The notes under the pieces are model-generated. The model was not told the origin of the DNA, made no database searches, and worked only from the letters and a program-made list of their open reading frames with translations. From the NCBI GenBank assembly GCA_018241405.1, contig JAFEDY010000012.1:1-64000 (forward strand): a stretch of 64,000 nucleotides of DNA. Reading direction: 5' to 3'. Shown piece by piece: positions 8,938 through 19,653 of this stretch. Origin of the DNA: Pseudomonadota bacterium. GTDB taxonomy: Bacteria; Pseudomonadota; Gammaproteobacteria; Burkholderiales; Burkholderiaceae_C. Position numbers and translations under genes: made by a program. Every line of letters begins with the position of its first letter. Positions within the stretch are counted from its first letter, which is position 1.

Positions 8938-8985
8938 GGGCCGCGCCTGCGCAATGCGCGCGCAAGCGCATGCCAGAATCTACCC

Positions 8986-10458
8986 ATGGACAAGGCATGG
9001 CATGGGCGTACGGCAACCGCACTGGCCGCCTGCATGGTGGCATGTGCCGGCGCGTGGTGGCTGGCCCACGCGCGGCTGCAGCAGGTGCAAGCCGACTTCG
9101 AAACCGATGCCCGCATCATTCACCGCCTGCTGAGCCAGCGTGCCGTGCAGCACGACGCGGTGCTGGCCACGCTGGCCCTGCTGCAGCCGCGCGCGGACGC
9201 AGGGGCCGATGCGGCGCTGGAGCGCCTTCCGGCCCTGTACCCGCAGATCACCGCCGTGCTGCGGCGCTCGGACGACACCCCCTGGCCAGCCGCCGAGCGC
9301 ACGCCACTGGATGCCGCCGAGGCCCGCTCGCGCGCATTGCACCGTGCCGAGCTGGCGGCGCCCGAGCTGGCCGAGGGCCGCTACAGCGTGGTGCTGGCGT
9401 CGCCGCAGGGCAGCCATGCGCTGCAGATCGACCTGCGGGCCGCCGTGCCGTGGAACGAATGGCCCATGGACCCTGCCACGAGCCCGGTGCGCGTGGCGCT
9501 CGAACATGCAGGCCAGGCCTATGTGGTGCAGCCGGGACGACCGCAGTCGCGGGGCTGGAGATTCGACTTTCGCAAACGCCTGGCCTCGGCCAGCCAGCCG
9601 CTGGACGTGGTGGCGGAGCGCGGCGTGGGCTGGGCCGAGCTGCCCTGGTGGCGCATGCTGCTCTGGTGTGCGCTCGTCGCCGCCGCCTGGACCGCGGGCC
9701 AGGCCCTGTGGCGCCAGCGCATTGCGCGCCGCCGTGCCGAAGAGCTGCTGCGCCTGGGCCAGGTGGCGCGCCTGAACACGCTGGGCGAGCTGGCCGCAGG
9801 CATGGCGCATGAGCTCAACCAGCCGCTCACCGCCGTGCTGGCCAATACCCAGGCTGCAGGTCGGCTGCTGACGGAAGCGCCGCCCGAACTGGACATGGCG
9901 CGCATGGCAATGGACCGCGCCGTGGAGCAGGCGCGGCGCGCGGCGAACACCGTGGGCCGGCTGCGCAGACTGGTGGAACGCCCCGCGCAGGGACAGCCGC
10001 CCAAGCCGCTGCTGCTTGACGACGCCGTGCGCGACGCGCTGCACCTGCTGGAGCCCGAATGCCGCAAGGCGGGCGTGCTGCCCCAGCTGCAGGCCCCGGC
10101 CGAGGCGCTGACCGTGCTGGCCGACCCCGTGGCGCTGCAGCAGATCCTCTACAACCTGCTGATGAACGCGCTGCAGGCGCTGGCCCTGGTCCCCCCCGCC
10201 GAGCGCCGCCTGCTGCTGCGCCTGGCACCCACCGGCGACGCCGCCCATGTGCAACTGCACATCGAGGACAGCGGCCCGGGCGTTCCCGCCGAGGTGCTGG
10301 CGCATTTGTTCGAGCCCTTCACCACCACGCGCCAGGGCGGCCTGGGCCTGGGCCTGACGCTGTGCGACAGCCTGGCGCAGGCCATGGGCGCCCAGCTCGC
10401 CTGCGCGCCACGCCAGGGCCGTGGTGCCTGCTTCGTTCTGACTATGGCCGCTGCCTGA
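8986..10458 (+). CDS. Membrane sensor histidine kinase (DctB/FixL-like catalytic core)
   Basis: 490 residues. A membrane segment near residues 8-27 and another near 222-240 bracket a periplasmic sensor region of about 190 residues with no recognised fold by eye. The kinase core follows: H-box MAHELNQPLTA with phospho-accepting His275, N-box LYNLLMNALQAL, and ATP-lid glycine boxes EDSGPGVP and GGLGLGLTLC. It ends 30 bases before a FixJ-type response regulator and is almost certainly its partner. The input signal is unknown. Confidence 0.9.
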   Translation: MDKAWHGRTATALAACMVACAGAWWLAHARLQQVQADFETDARIIHRLLSQRAVQHDAVLATLALLQPRADAGADAALERLPALYPQITAVLRRSDDTPWPAAERTPLDAAEARSRALHRAELAAPELAEGRYSVVLASPQGSHALQIDLRAAVPWNEWPMDPATSPVRVALEHAGQAYVVQPGRPQSRGWRFDFRKRLASASQPLDVVAERGVGWAELPWWRMLLWCALVAAAWTAGQALWRQRIARRRAEELLRLGQVARLNTLGELAAGMAHELNQPLTAVLANTQAAGRLLTEAPPELDMARMAMDRAVEQARRAANTVGRLRRLVERPAQGQPPKPLLLDDAVRDALHLLEPECRKAGVLPQLQAPAEALTVLADPVALQQILYNLLMNALQALALVPPAERRLLLRLAPTGDAAHVQLHIEDSGPGVPAEVLAHLFEPFTTTRQGGLGLGLTLCDSLAQAMGAQLACAPRQGRGACFVLTMAAA

Positions 10459-10488
10459 GAACCGGCCCATGACTTCCATCTCCGCGCG

Positions 10489-11118
10489 ATGAACGACGAC
10501 ACCCCGCTCTCCCCCGTGGTCCACCTCGTGGACGACGACGCCGCCGTGCGCGACGGCCTGGGCCTGCTCATCGGCACCGTGGGCCTGCGCGTGCAGCCCT
10601 GGGCCGATCCGCTGGCCTTCATGGCGGACTTTGACCGCTCCTGTGTCGGCGCCATCGTGCTCGACATGCGCATGCCCGGCACCAGCGGGCTGTCGCTGCT
10701 CGAACAGCTGATAGCGCAGGGCGTGGACCAGCCCGTGATCATGCTCACGGGCCATGGCACGGTGGAGATGTGCCGGCGCGCATTCAAGGCCGGGGCGGCC
10801 GAATTTCTCGAAAAGCCCGTGGACGACGAAACGCTCATCGAGGCCCTGCAGACCGCGGTGCGCCAGCATGTGCGCTCGCGCGCGCGCCACCACGCAGACC
10901 AGCAGGCGCGCGAGCGCTTTGCCATGCTCTCGGGCCGCGAGCGCGAGGTGCTGGGCCTGATCGTCGAGGGACTGACCAACAAGGAGATCGGCCGCGCGCT
11001 GGCGCTCTCGCCGCGCACCATAGAGACGCACCGCGCCAACCTCTTTGCCAAGCTGGGCGCCGAATCGCTGGCCCAGCTGATCCGCCGCTACGCGGCGCTG
11101 GTGGATGCGGCTGCGTAG
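10489..11118 (+). CDS. FixJ-type response regulator (receiver plus LuxR helix-turn-helix)
   Basis: 209 residues. An N-terminal receiver domain (about 1-125) contains the acidic pair in VHLVDDDAAV, phospho-acceptor Asp59 in IVLDMRMPG, and Lys in FLEKPVDD. The C-terminal LuxR/NarL helix-turn-helix reads LSGREREVLGLIVEGLTNKE followed by IGRALALSPRTIETH. Phosphorylation by the kinase at 8986-10458 should activate DNA binding. The adjacent GlcG-like gene (11232) is a plausible target, but no operator was identified. Confidence 0.92.
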   Translation: MNDDTPLSPVVHLVDDDAAVRDGLGLLIGTVGLRVQPWADPLAFMADFDRSCVGAIVLDMRMPGTSGLSLLEQLIAQGVDQPVIMLTGHGTVEMCRRAFKAGAAEFLEKPVDDETLIEALQTAVRQHVRSRARHHADQQARERFAMLSGREREVLGLIVEGLTNKEIGRALALSPRTIETHRANLFAKLGAESLAQLIRRYAALVDAAA

Positions 11119-11231
11119 TTCTACGGAGCGGCGCGCGTAGGCGCACGCATGGCGGGGCAGGCCACTGCCCCTTACAGTTGCGCCCACGGTCGGCCACACC
11201 TGATGCCGACCGCAACCTCCAGGAGAACACC

Positions 11232-11726
11232 ATGGCTCGACTCGCCAACGCCACCCTCGCCACCACCCTTGCGCTTCTGTGCGGCGCCGCCAGCGCCGAG
11301 GCCGTGCGCACGGAGCGCAACATGACCCTCGAACTCGCCAATCAGATCGCTGCCCAATCCGTGGCGGCCTGCACCGCCGGTGGCTACAACGTGGCGGCCA
11401 CGGTCGTCGACCGCGCCGGCACCGTGCGCGCCGTGCAGCGCGCCGACAATGCCGGCCCGCACACGCTGGAATCCAGCCGCCTGAAGGCCTACACCTCTGC
11501 GTCGACCAAGACCACCTCTCAGGCCATGATGGAGGGCGCGCAAAAGAACCCCGGCGCGGCCAACCTGGTGTACATCCCCGGTTTCCTGCTGGTCGGCGGC
11601 GGCGTGCCCGTGAAGGTGGGCAACGAGGTCATCGGCGCCGTGGGCGTGGCCGGCGCTCCGGGCGGCCATCTGGATGAACAATGCGCCACGGCCGCATTGG
11701 CCAAGGTGCAGGACCAGCTCAAGTAA
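11232..11726 (+). CDS. GlcG/HbpS-family haem-binding protein, exported
   Basis: 164 residues with a Sec-type signal peptide (about residues 1-23, cleavage after ASA). The mature part matches the GlcG/HbpS (DUF336) fold: [33 protein letters not shown], and near the end [15 protein letters not shown]. Members bind haem or act as accessory sensor proteins to two-component systems, as HbpS does for SenS/SenR in Streptomyces. AGGAG at 11221-11225 sits 6 bases before the ATG. The gene follows a kinase/regulator pair, which makes a similar accessory role conceivable but unproven. Its 3' end overlaps convergent dtd by 8 bases. Confidence 0.85.
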   Translation: MARLANATLATTLALLCGAASAEAVRTERNMTLELANQIAAQSVAACTAGGYNVAATVVDRAGTVRAVQRADNAGPHTLESSRLKAYTSASTKTTSQAMMEGAQKNPGAANLVYIPGFLLVGGGVPVKVGNEVIGAVGVAGAPGGHLDEQCATAALAKVQDQLK

Positions 11727-12195
11727 TCACCGCCGCAGGCCCGCCGCGGCCCGCGGGCGCAATGCGCAGCGGTATGGTCACCGGCCCGTCGTTGACCAGG
11801 TGCACCTGCATGTCGGCGCCAAAGCGGCCCGTGGCGACGACCGGGTGCGCCGCGCGCGCCTGGGCCACGAAGTAGTCGTACAGGCGCTCGCCCTCGGTCG
11901 GCGCGGCCGCCTGGCTGAAGCCCGGGCGGTTGCCGCCGCGGGTGTCGGCGGCCAGGGTGAACTGGCTCACGACCAGCAGGCCGCCGCCCAGGTCCTGCAG
12001 GCTGCGGTTCATCTTTCCAGCCTCGTCGGCAAAGATGCGCAGCTTGAGGATCTTGGCCAGCAGCCTGTCGGCCTGCGGCGCACTGTCGCCCTGCTCGGCG
12101 CAGACCAGGGCCAGCAGCCCGGCGCCGATGCGGCCAACGACCTCGCCGGCGATTTCCACGCGCGCCTCGCGCACGCGCTGCAAGACACTGATCAC
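11719..12195 (-). CDS. dtd: D-aminoacyl-tRNA deacylase
   Basis: 158 residues. Dtd hydrolyses D-amino acids (and mis-charged glycine) from tRNA in the cytoplasm. Both active-site motifs are present: SQFTLA (SQxTL) and the Gly-cis-Pro motif in NDGPVT. The N-terminus [15 protein letters not shown] is canonical. The start overlaps the stop of the upstream CDF gene in an ATGA arrangement (12192-12195), implying translational coupling, and the 3' end overlaps the convergent GlcG-like gene. Confidence 0.95.
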   Translation of the reverse strand: MISVLQRVREARVEIAGEVVGRIGAGLLALVCAEQGDSAPQADRLLAKILKLRIFADEAGKMNRSLQDLGGGLLVVSQFTLAADTRGGNRPGFSQAAAPTEGERLYDYFVAQARAAHPVVATGRFGADMQVHLVNDGPVTIPLRIAPAGRGGPAAVIT

Positions 12196-13142
12196 GTCGT
12201 CCTCTCCTGCGCCTCGGCCTGTTCAAAAACGGTCTCTGCGCCCTCGGGCAGCAGCTCTATGGTGGCGTGCAGGCCGGGCACCATGTCCATCAGCTCGGCC
12301 TCGACGGCGGCGCGCGCGGCGGCCGCCCGGCCCAGCGTCCAGTGCGCCGGCACATGCATGTGCAGGTCCAGGAAACTGCGCGTGCCGGAGCGGCGCGAGG
12401 TCAGGTTGTCGAAGTACACCAGGCCGCCCGCGCCTTGTGCAAGGCGCTGCAGCGCGGCCTCGATCTGGTCCAGCAGCTCCTGCTCCACCGCCTCGTCCAT
12501 CAGGCCCTGGGCGGAGCGCCAGACCAGCTCCACGCCCTCCTTCAGGATATTCAGCGCCACGCCGACGGCCACCAGCGGGTCAAGCCACAGCCAGCCGGTG
12601 GCGCGTGCGGCCAGCAGGCCCACGACCACGCCCACCGAGGTCCAGACATCGGTGATCAAATGGCGCGCATCTCCCACCAGCGCCACCGAGCGGTAAACAC
12701 GCGCCGAGCGGAACATGGCCCAGGCCAGCGCGCCGTTGCAGGCCGTGCTGACGATGGACAGGCCCAGGCCCCAGCCCAGCTGCTCCACCGGCTGCGGATG
12801 CACGAAGCGCAGCGCCGCCGCCCACAGGATGGCGGCGCTGGCGCCGACGATCAGGATGCCCTCGAACCCGGCCGAGAAATACTCGGCCTTGTGGTGGCCA
12901 TAGGGGTGCTCGGCGTCGGGCGGCCGCTGCGCCACCGTGACCATGGCCAGCGCAAACATGGCGCCGGCCAGATTCACGAAGGACTCCAGCGCGTCCGACA
13001 GCAGCCCCACCGAGCCGCTGACCCACCAGGCCAGGGTCTTGAGCACGATGGTCAGCACCGCCACGCCCACCGAGGCGCGCAGCAGGTTGTGGGGCGTCAT
13101 CCAGGCGGGGACATGCAGGGGTCTGGCGGCGGCAGGTGGCAT
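12192..13142 (-). CDS. Cation diffusion facilitator (CDF) metal exporter
   Basis: 316 residues. Inner-membrane divalent metal (Zn/Fe/Mn/Co) proton antiporter with six predicted helices and a C-terminal cytoplasmic dimerisation domain. The metal-site motifs are visible as [13 protein letters not shown] in TM2 and [11 protein letters not shown] in TM5, with [13 protein letters not shown] in the first cytoplasmic loop. The C-terminal domain contains the [11 protein letters not shown] stretch. The frame is open further upstream, but the ATG at 13142 fits the family start. The metal specificity cannot be decided by eye. It is translationally coupled to dtd. Confidence 0.9.
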   Translation of the reverse strand: MPPAAARPLHVPAWMTPHNLLRASVGVAVLTIVLKTLAWWVSGSVGLLSDALESFVNLAGAMFALAMVTVAQRPPDAEHPYGHHKAEYFSAGFEGILIVGASAAILWAAALRFVHPQPVEQLGWGLGLSIVSTACNGALAWAMFRSARVYRSVALVGDARHLITDVWTSVGVVVGLLAARATGWLWLDPLVAVGVALNILKEGVELVWRSAQGLMDEAVEQELLDQIEAALQRLAQGAGGLVYFDNLTSRRSGTRSFLDLHMHVPAHWTLGRAAAARAAVEAELMDMVPGLHATIELLPEGAETVFEQAEAQERTT

Positions 13143-13251
13143 GGCAGGAATTATCCTGCCCCTGGTCAGGCCAAGGCGAATGGCTGCGCCACCGCCCTCG
13201 CCAAACCGCGGACAATGCGCTATAAGCCTGCACACCCCTCGGCCAACGCCC

Positions 13252-15363
13252 ATGTCAGCACCGCCCCTCTCCGAGCCCGTCCTGTCCGCAACGGGTTCGC
13301 ACACCAGCGCCGCGCTGCTGCGGCTGGTGGCGGGCGCCGTTCCCGTCATGCTGGCCTACTACGAATACCAGTCGCCAGTCCTGCGCTGCAGCTTTGCCAA
13401 CCAGCGCTTTGCCGACTTCATGGTGCGTGCGATGGACGACCTCATCGGTGCAAGCGCACAGGACACCCTGGACGCGCCGACCTGGCAGCAGATCCAGCCC
13501 GCCGTGCAGCGCGCGCTGACGGGCGAGACGGTGCAGCATGTCTGCGAGCTCCCGGGGCCGGACGGTCGCGCACGCGTGCTGGAGTTCAGCCTGCGGCCCG
13601 AACTCGCAACCCGCGCCGGCGTTGCGGCCACAGTGGGGCTGCTGGTGCTGGTCAACGACATCACCGAGCGCGAGGCGGCCGAGCAGGCCGTGCGCCAGAG
13701 CGAGGAGCGCATGCGCAAGTTCGCCGAGGCCACCGAGGAAGGCCTGGCCTTCCATCGCGACGGCTGCATCGTGGACGCCAACGCGTCCCTGCTGCGCATG
13801 ACCGGCCACCAGCTGGCCGAGGTCGTGGGCCGCTCCATCTTCGACTTCATCCTGCCCGAATACCGCGGCCTGGCGCGGGAGTACACGCGCCGCGGTCGCG
13901 AGTACCCCTATGAGCTGGCCATGCTGCACAAGGACGGGCACGCCATCCCCATCGAAGCCGTGGGCAAGACCATGCCTTTTGCGCAGGACGAGTACCGCGT
14001 GGTGGTGGTGCGCGACATCACGGCGCGCAAGCAGGCCCAGGAGCGCGCGCGCTTCCTGGCCCAGCATGACCCGCTGACCCAGCTGCCCAACCGCAGCCAC
14101 CTCATGCACAAGCTTGCGCAATGGACCAGCGCCGAGCAGCCGCGCTCCCGCGCGGCCCTGCTGTTCATAGACCTGGACCACTTCAAGACCGTCAACGAAT
14201 CGCTGGGCCACGAGGCCGGCGACCAATATCTGTGCGAGATGGCGCGGCGCCTGCAGGAGGGCGTGAAGGCCATGGATTTCGTGGCGCGCGTGGGTGGCGA
14301 CCAGTTCGTGGTGCTGCTGTACAACCGCCGCAGCCGCGCCGCCGTGGCCGCCGTCGCTGACAAGCTGATCGAGCGCATGCAGGCCACCTACGTCAGCGGC
14401 GAGACGCGGCTGTCGCTCTCGCCCTCCATAGGCATCAGCATCTTCCCCGACGACGGCTACAGCCCCGACGAACTGCTGCGCCGCGCCGACGCCGCCATGC
14501 AGCAGGCCAAGGAAAGCGGGCGCGGCGCACGCCTGTTCTATGCCCCGGACATGGAGGGCCAGCCGGCGGAGGTCCTGCAGCAGGAGCATCTGCTGCGCGA
14601 GGCCGTGTTCCACGAGGCCCTGGAGCTGCACTACCAGCCCCAGGTGCAGCTGGCCTCGGGCCGCCTCATGGGCTTCGAGGCCCTGGTGCGCTGGCGCCAC
14701 CCGGAGCGCGGCCTGGTCGGGCCGGAGGAGTTCATTCCCCTGGCCGAGTCGCGCGGCCTGATCACGCCCATAGGCCGCTGGGTGCTGCGCGAGGCCTGCC
14801 GCCAGCTCAAGGCCTGGCAGGACGAGGGCCTGGCCCTGGTACCCGTGGCCGTGAACCTGTCGGCCATTGAGTTCCGCCAGCGCGACGTGGCCGGCGAGAT
14901 CGCCCGCGTGCTGCAGGAAACGGGCCTGGCGCCCCGGTACCTGGAGATCGAGATCACCGAGACCACCCTGATGCAGCATGCCGAGCACACGCGCGCCACG
15001 CTGCAGGCGCTGCAGGGCATGGGCGTGGCCGTGACGGTGGACGACTTCGGCACGGGCTATTCGTCACTGACCTACTTGAAGCGCTACCCGCTGGACAAGC
15101 TCAAGGTGGACCGCTCCTTCGTCGTGGACACACCGTCGGACGGGGACAACGTGGCCATCGTCACCGCCATCATCCAGCTGGCGCGCAGCCTGCAGCTGCA
15201 GTCCGTGGCCGAGGGCGTGCAGACCGCCGAGCAGCTGGCGCTGCTGGAGCGCCTGGGCTGCGAACTGGCCCAGGGCTTTGGCATCGCGCGCCCCATGGAT
15301 GCCCAGCACACGCGCGAATGGCTGCGCGCGCAGCCTGGGGCGGCCAGCATGACAGCGGCGTGA
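13252..15363 (+). CDS. PAS-GGDEF-EAL c-di-GMP protein with altered GGDQF site
   Basis: 703 residues. Two PAS-like regions (about 25-150 and 155-265, the second ending VVVVRDITARKQAQERARFL) are followed by a GGDEF domain whose signature is GGDQF (348-352) and an EAL domain with FEALVRW (Glu476-Leu478), NLSAIEF, EIEITETTL, DDFGTGYSSLTYL and DKLKVDRSF. The EAL catalytic residues look intact, so c-di-GMP phosphodiesterase activity is expected. The Glu-to-Gln change in GGDEF suggests a weak or regulatory cyclase domain. No membrane helix was seen, so the protein is probably cytoplasmic. Confidence 0.9.
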   Translation: MSAPPLSEPVLSATGSHTSAALLRLVAGAVPVMLAYYEYQSPVLRCSFANQRFADFMVRAMDDLIGASAQDTLDAPTWQQIQPAVQRALTGETVQHVCELPGPDGRARVLEFSLRPELATRAGVAATVGLLVLVNDITEREAAEQAVRQSEERMRKFAEATEEGLAFHRDGCIVDANASLLRMTGHQLAEVVGRSIFDFILPEYRGLAREYTRRGREYPYELAMLHKDGHAIPIEAVGKTMPFAQDEYRVVVVRDITARKQAQERARFLAQHDPLTQLPNRSHLMHKLAQWTSAEQPRSRAALLFIDLDHFKTVNESLGHEAGDQYLCEMARRLQEGVKAMDFVARVGGDQFVVLLYNRRSRAAVAAVADKLIERMQATYVSGETRLSLSPSIGISIFPDDGYSPDELLRRADAAMQQAKESGRGARLFYAPDMEGQPAEVLQQEHLLREAVFHEALELHYQPQVQLASGRLMGFEALVRWRHPERGLVGPEEFIPLAESRGLITPIGRWVLREACRQLKAWQDEGLALVPVAVNLSAIEFRQRDVAGEIARVLQETGLAPRYLEIEITETTLMQHAEHTRATLQALQGMGVAVTVDDFGTGYSSLTYLKRYPLDKLKVDRSFVVDTPSDGDNVAIVTAIIQLARSLQLQSVAEGVQTAEQLALLERLGCELAQGFGIARPMDAQHTREWLRAQPGAASMTAA

Positions 15364-15372
15364 CGGCGTGCC

Positions 15373-16872
15373 ATGGACAATATGTCCATGGCCTCCTCTC
15401 CCACCCTCATCACCGACCCCAGCTTCCACACCGATCCCGCCGACGCCCTGGCGCAGGTGCAGCGCATCTACCAGCAGCAGATCGATCATTTGCGCGATGC
15501 CATGCAGCGCTTCGTGGCCGGCGAGACGCCCGCCGAACATGTGCGCGCCTGCTACCCCTATGTGCGCGTGCACATCACCAGCGTGGCGCGCGCCGCCACC
15601 CAGCTGGCCTACGGCTTCATCGAGGGGCCGGGGGTGTACGAAACCACGCTCACGCGGCCCGACCTGTTTGCCGGCTACTACGCCGAGCAGTTTCGGCTGC
15701 TGCTCGCCAGCCATGGCGTGGAGCTGGAGGTGGGCCTGAGCCGCCAGCCCATCCCCATCCATTTCTCGTTTGCCGAGCACGACTATGTCGAGGGCCAGCT
15801 CAACGCCGAGCGGCGCATGCTGATGCGCGACCTGTTCGACCTGCCCGACCTGGCCGCCATGGACGACGGCATCGCCAACGGCACCTGGGCGCCGCGCCCC
15901 GGCGAAGCACAGCCGCTGTCGCTGTTCACCGCGCCGCGCGTGGACTATTCGCTGCACCGCCTGCGCCACTACACGGGCACGCTGCCCGAGTGGTTCCAGA
16001 ACTTCGTGCTGTTCACCAACTACCAGTTCTACATCGACGAGTTCGTGCGCCTGGGCCATGCCGAGATGGCCAAGGCGGACAGCGAATACATCGCCTTCAT
16101 CGAGCCCGGCAACGTGGTCACGCGCCGCGCGGGCCTGGCGGTCGAGGCCGGCGACGAGCTGGGCACGCCGCCGCCGCGCCTGCCGCAGATGCCGGCCTAC
16201 CACCTGGTGCGCGCCGACAACAGCGGCATCACCATGGTCAACATCGGCGTAGGCCCGGCCAACGCCAAGACCATCACCGACCACATCGCCGTGCTGCGCC
16301 CGCACGCCTGGATGATGCTGGGCCACTGCGCGGGCTTGAGGAACAGCCAGCAGCTCGGTGACTACGTGCTGGCCCACGCCTATGTGCGCGAAGACCATGT
16401 GCTCGACGCCGAGCTGCCGCTGTGGGTGCCCATCCCTGCCCTGGCCGAGATCCAGGTCGCGCTGCAGCAGGCCGTGGCCGACGTGACCGAGATGACGGGC
16501 AGCGACCTCAAGGGCATCATGCGCACCGGCACCGTGGCCAGCACCGACAACCGCAACTGGGAACTGCTGCCCGACAACCTGCCCCAGCGGCGCTTTTCCC
16601 AAAGCCGCGCCGTGGCGCTGGACATGGAAAGCGCCACGATTGCCGCCAACGGCTTTCGCTTTCGCGTGCCCTACGGCACCCTGCTGTGCGTGAGCGACAA
16701 GCCGCTGCACGGCGAGATCAAGCTGCCCGGCATGGCCAACCATTTCTACCGCGAACGCGTGGACCAGCACCTGCGCATAGGCATGCGCGCCATCGACATC
16801 CTGCGCGAGGGCGGCGTGCAGCGCCTGCACAGCCGCAAGCTGCGCAGCTTTGCCGAGGTGGCCTTCCAGTAG
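15373..16872 (+). CDS. amn: AMP nucleosidase
   Basis: 499 residues (E. coli Amn 484). Cytoplasmic enzyme that hydrolyses AMP to adenine and ribose 5-phosphate, controlling the adenylate pool. The N-terminal regulatory domain contains YPYVRVHI and the FIEGPGVYETTLTRPD stretch; the C-terminal nucleoside-phosphorylase-like domain has NIGVGPANAKTITDH, LGHCAGLR and ALDMESATIAANGFR, where the Met-Glu pair binds the ribose. It starts 9 bases after the GGDEF/EAL stop. A second ATG 9 bases downstream is also possible. Confidence 0.95.
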   Translation: MDNMSMASSPTLITDPSFHTDPADALAQVQRIYQQQIDHLRDAMQRFVAGETPAEHVRACYPYVRVHITSVARAATQLAYGFIEGPGVYETTLTRPDLFAGYYAEQFRLLLASHGVELEVGLSRQPIPIHFSFAEHDYVEGQLNAERRMLMRDLFDLPDLAAMDDGIANGTWAPRPGEAQPLSLFTAPRVDYSLHRLRHYTGTLPEWFQNFVLFTNYQFYIDEFVRLGHAEMAKADSEYIAFIEPGNVVTRRAGLAVEAGDELGTPPPRLPQMPAYHLVRADNSGITMVNIGVGPANAKTITDHIAVLRPHAWMMLGHCAGLRNSQQLGDYVLAHAYVREDHVLDAELPLWVPIPALAEIQVALQQAVADVTEMTGSDLKGIMRTGTVASTDNRNWELLPDNLPQRRFSQSRAVALDMESATIAANGFRFRVPYGTLLCVSDKPLHGEIKLPGMANHFYRERVDQHLRIGMRAIDILREGGVQRLHSRKLRSFAEVAFQ

Positions 16873-16885
16873 GCACGAACCGAGC

Positions 16886-16940
16886 TCTCAAATACATAGC
16901 TTCTAGCGCTTGCTGCAAAAAGGTAAACGCCGATTTTTTC
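16886..16940 (+). repeat. Degenerate copy of the dispersed repeat downstream of amn
   Basis: CAAATACATAGCTTCTAGCG followed by CTTGCTGC and a later TTTTTT run. Only the left half of the family core (ATAGCT, AGCGCTTG) is recognisable. A still weaker trace with AATAGCAACAAAC lies at about 17936-17990 after the ABC ATPase gene. Confidence 0.35.
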
Positions 16941-16982
16941 GACACATCGATCAGCACGGCAGGCTTCCCCCACAATTGCTGC

Positions 16983-17924
<942 letters not shown>

Positions 17925-18123
17925 CTGCGTGCTGTTATCAATTAAATAGCAACAAACCTTTTTCCATCAAACGGTAACCGCATTTTTTGCTTGACCTCTG
18001 GCGCACACCACCGCAAGTGCACCCGCCGCATCCAGGCCGCGCTTTCGCGCGTACCCGCTGTGGCAGCAGGTTTTTTCCAGCAACTGCTGCGCTTTCAAAC
18101 CGCTTGCAAAAAAGGGAAACACC

Positions 18124-18696
18124 ATGCACACCCGGACCAAACGCTCCCGCCTCGCCCCCTTGACCTGCGCGCTTGCCACCGCGACCCTGCTCGCGGCCTG
18201 CGGCGCGATGAAACCCGCCTCCAGCCCCATGTTCTCGCAAGACAGCCTGCCCGACGCCATCAAGGTGCCGGCGGGCAACAGGGTCGCCATGGAAACCGTG
18301 GGCGTGGGCGAGATCACCTACGAATGCCGCAGCAAGGCCAATGCCCCGGACCAGACCGAATGGGTGTTCGTGGGCCCCAGGGCCGTGCTGAACGACCGCA
18401 GCGGCAAGCAGGTGGGCTCCTACTATGGCCCGCCCGCCACTTGGGAATCGAAAGACGGCTCCAGGCTCACCGCCACACAGCTGGCCGTGGCGCCATCGGG
18501 CATGGGCAACCTGCCCTACCAGTTGGTCAAGGCCAATCCGGCCATGGGCAGCGGCACCATGACGGGTGTGACCTTCATCCAGCGCGTGGCCCTGAAGGGC
18601 GGCGTGGCACCCGCATCGCCATGTGCCCCCGCCAACAAGGGCGAGCGCCAGGTCGTGAAATACCAGGCCGACTACATCTTCTGGAAGGCCGCGTAA
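18124..18696 (+). CDS. DUF3455 family lipoprotein
   Basis: 190 residues. A type II signal peptide with lipobox LAAC (near residue 25) predicts a membrane-anchored lipoprotein. The mature part matches DUF3455: VPAGNRVAMETVGVGEITYE, GPPATWESKDGSRLTA, and the end KYQADYIFWKA. The function of this family is unknown. It lies between the ATPase and permease genes of a NodIJ-like exporter, which may be chance insertion or functional linkage. An AT-richer 200-base leader with a trace of the dispersed repeat precedes it, so it may have its own promoter. Confidence 0.85.
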   Translation: MHTRTKRSRLAPLTCALATATLLAACGAMKPASSPMFSQDSLPDAIKVPAGNRVAMETVGVGEITYECRSKANAPDQTEWVFVGPRAVLNDRSGKQVGSYYGPPATWESKDGSRLTATQLAVAPSGMGNLPYQLVKANPAMGSGTMTGVTFIQRVALKGGVAPASPCAPANKGERQVVKYQADYIFWKAA

Positions 18697-18785
18697 GGCG
18701 GCGCCCCGGCCGGCCGCAAGGGCCTGGTGGCCGATGGTTCAGACCCGCTCCATTCACCGCGCACCGGGCGCCGCACAATAGGCGC

Positions 18786-19631
18786 ATGCAGACCCATCCC
18801 TCCACCCCATCGCACGCCCATGCGGGCACGCCGCATCAGCCCTCGCTCTGGCGCGCCCCCGACCTGTCGCTGCGCTGGTGGCCGGTGTTCCTGCGCAACC
18901 TGCTGGTGTGGCGCAAGCTGGCCATCCCCAGCCTGGTGGGCAACATCGCCGAGCCGCTGATGTGGCTGGTGGCCTTCGGCTACGGCATGGGCGCGCTGGT
19001 GGGGCAGGTGCAGGTGGGCAGCGAGCGCGTGCCCTACATCCTGTTCCTGGCCAGCGGCTCCATCTGCATGAGCGCCATGAACGCGGCCAGCTTCGAGGCG
19101 CTGTACTCGGCGTTCTCGCGCATGCATGTGCAAAAGACCTGGGACGGCATCATGAACGCGCCCATCAGCCTGGACAGCGTGCTGCTGGCCGAGATGCTGT
19201 GGGCCGCGTTCAAGGCGCTGTTCACCACCACGGCCATCCTGGGCGTGATGCTGGCGCTGTCCATCAGCCACAGCCCCAAGCTGCTCGTGGCCTGGCCCGT
19301 GCTGCTGGCCGTGGGCATCATGTTCGCCAGCATCGCACTGATCTTCAACGCGCTGGCCCAGGGCTATGACTTCTTCACCTACTACTTCACGCTGGTGCTC
19401 ACGCCCATGATGTTCCTGTCGGGCGTGTTCTTCCCGCGCGAGCAGTTGCCCACCGCCGTGCGCATCGCCTCGGACTGGCTGCCGCTGACCAACGCCGTGG
19501 AGCTGGTGCGCCCGCTGTTCATGGACCAGTGGCCCGCGCACCCGCTGCGCCACGGCCTGGTGGTGGCCGTGACCACGATGCTGGCCTACTGGCTGGCGCT
19601 GGCGCTCACGCGCCGGCGCTTTCGCGCCTGA
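18786..19631 (+). CDS. NodJ-like ABC-2 type permease
   Basis: 281 residues with about six predicted membrane segments. The N-terminal soluble stretch is followed by PSLVGNIAEPLMWLVAFGYG and the C-terminal PMMFLSGVFFPREQLP, both characteristic of the NodJ/DrrB permease group. It should pair with the NodI-like ATPase at 16983-17924. It begins 89 bases after the DUF3455 gene. Confidence 0.9.
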   Translation: MQTHPSTPSHAHAGTPHQPSLWRAPDLSLRWWPVFLRNLLVWRKLAIPSLVGNIAEPLMWLVAFGYGMGALVGQVQVGSERVPYILFLASGSICMSAMNAASFEALYSAFSRMHVQKTWDGIMNAPISLDSVLLAEMLWAAFKALFTTTAILGVMLALSISHSPKLLVAWPVLLAVGIMFASIALIFNALAQGYDFFTYYFTLVLTPMMFLSGVFFPREQLPTAVRIASDWLPLTNAVELVRPLFMDQWPAHPLRHGLVVAVTTMLAYWLALALTRRRFRA

Positions 19632-19653
19632 AAATGCCAAAATTCCTGCCGCC

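Noticed and set aside
8980..11199. 739-codon open frame on the minus strand opposite the kinase and response regulator
   Set aside because: Same reason: no recognisable domain and the plus strand shows intact H-box, receiver and helix-turn-helix motifs.
12937..13251. Long N-terminal extension of the GGDEF-EAL frame
   Set aside because: It overlaps the divergent CDF gene and lacks similarity; PAS-like sequence starts shortly after the ATG at 13252.
13255..14988. 577-codon open frame on the minus strand opposite the GGDEF-EAL gene
   Set aside because: Antisense shadow of a well-supported gene with no domain of its own.
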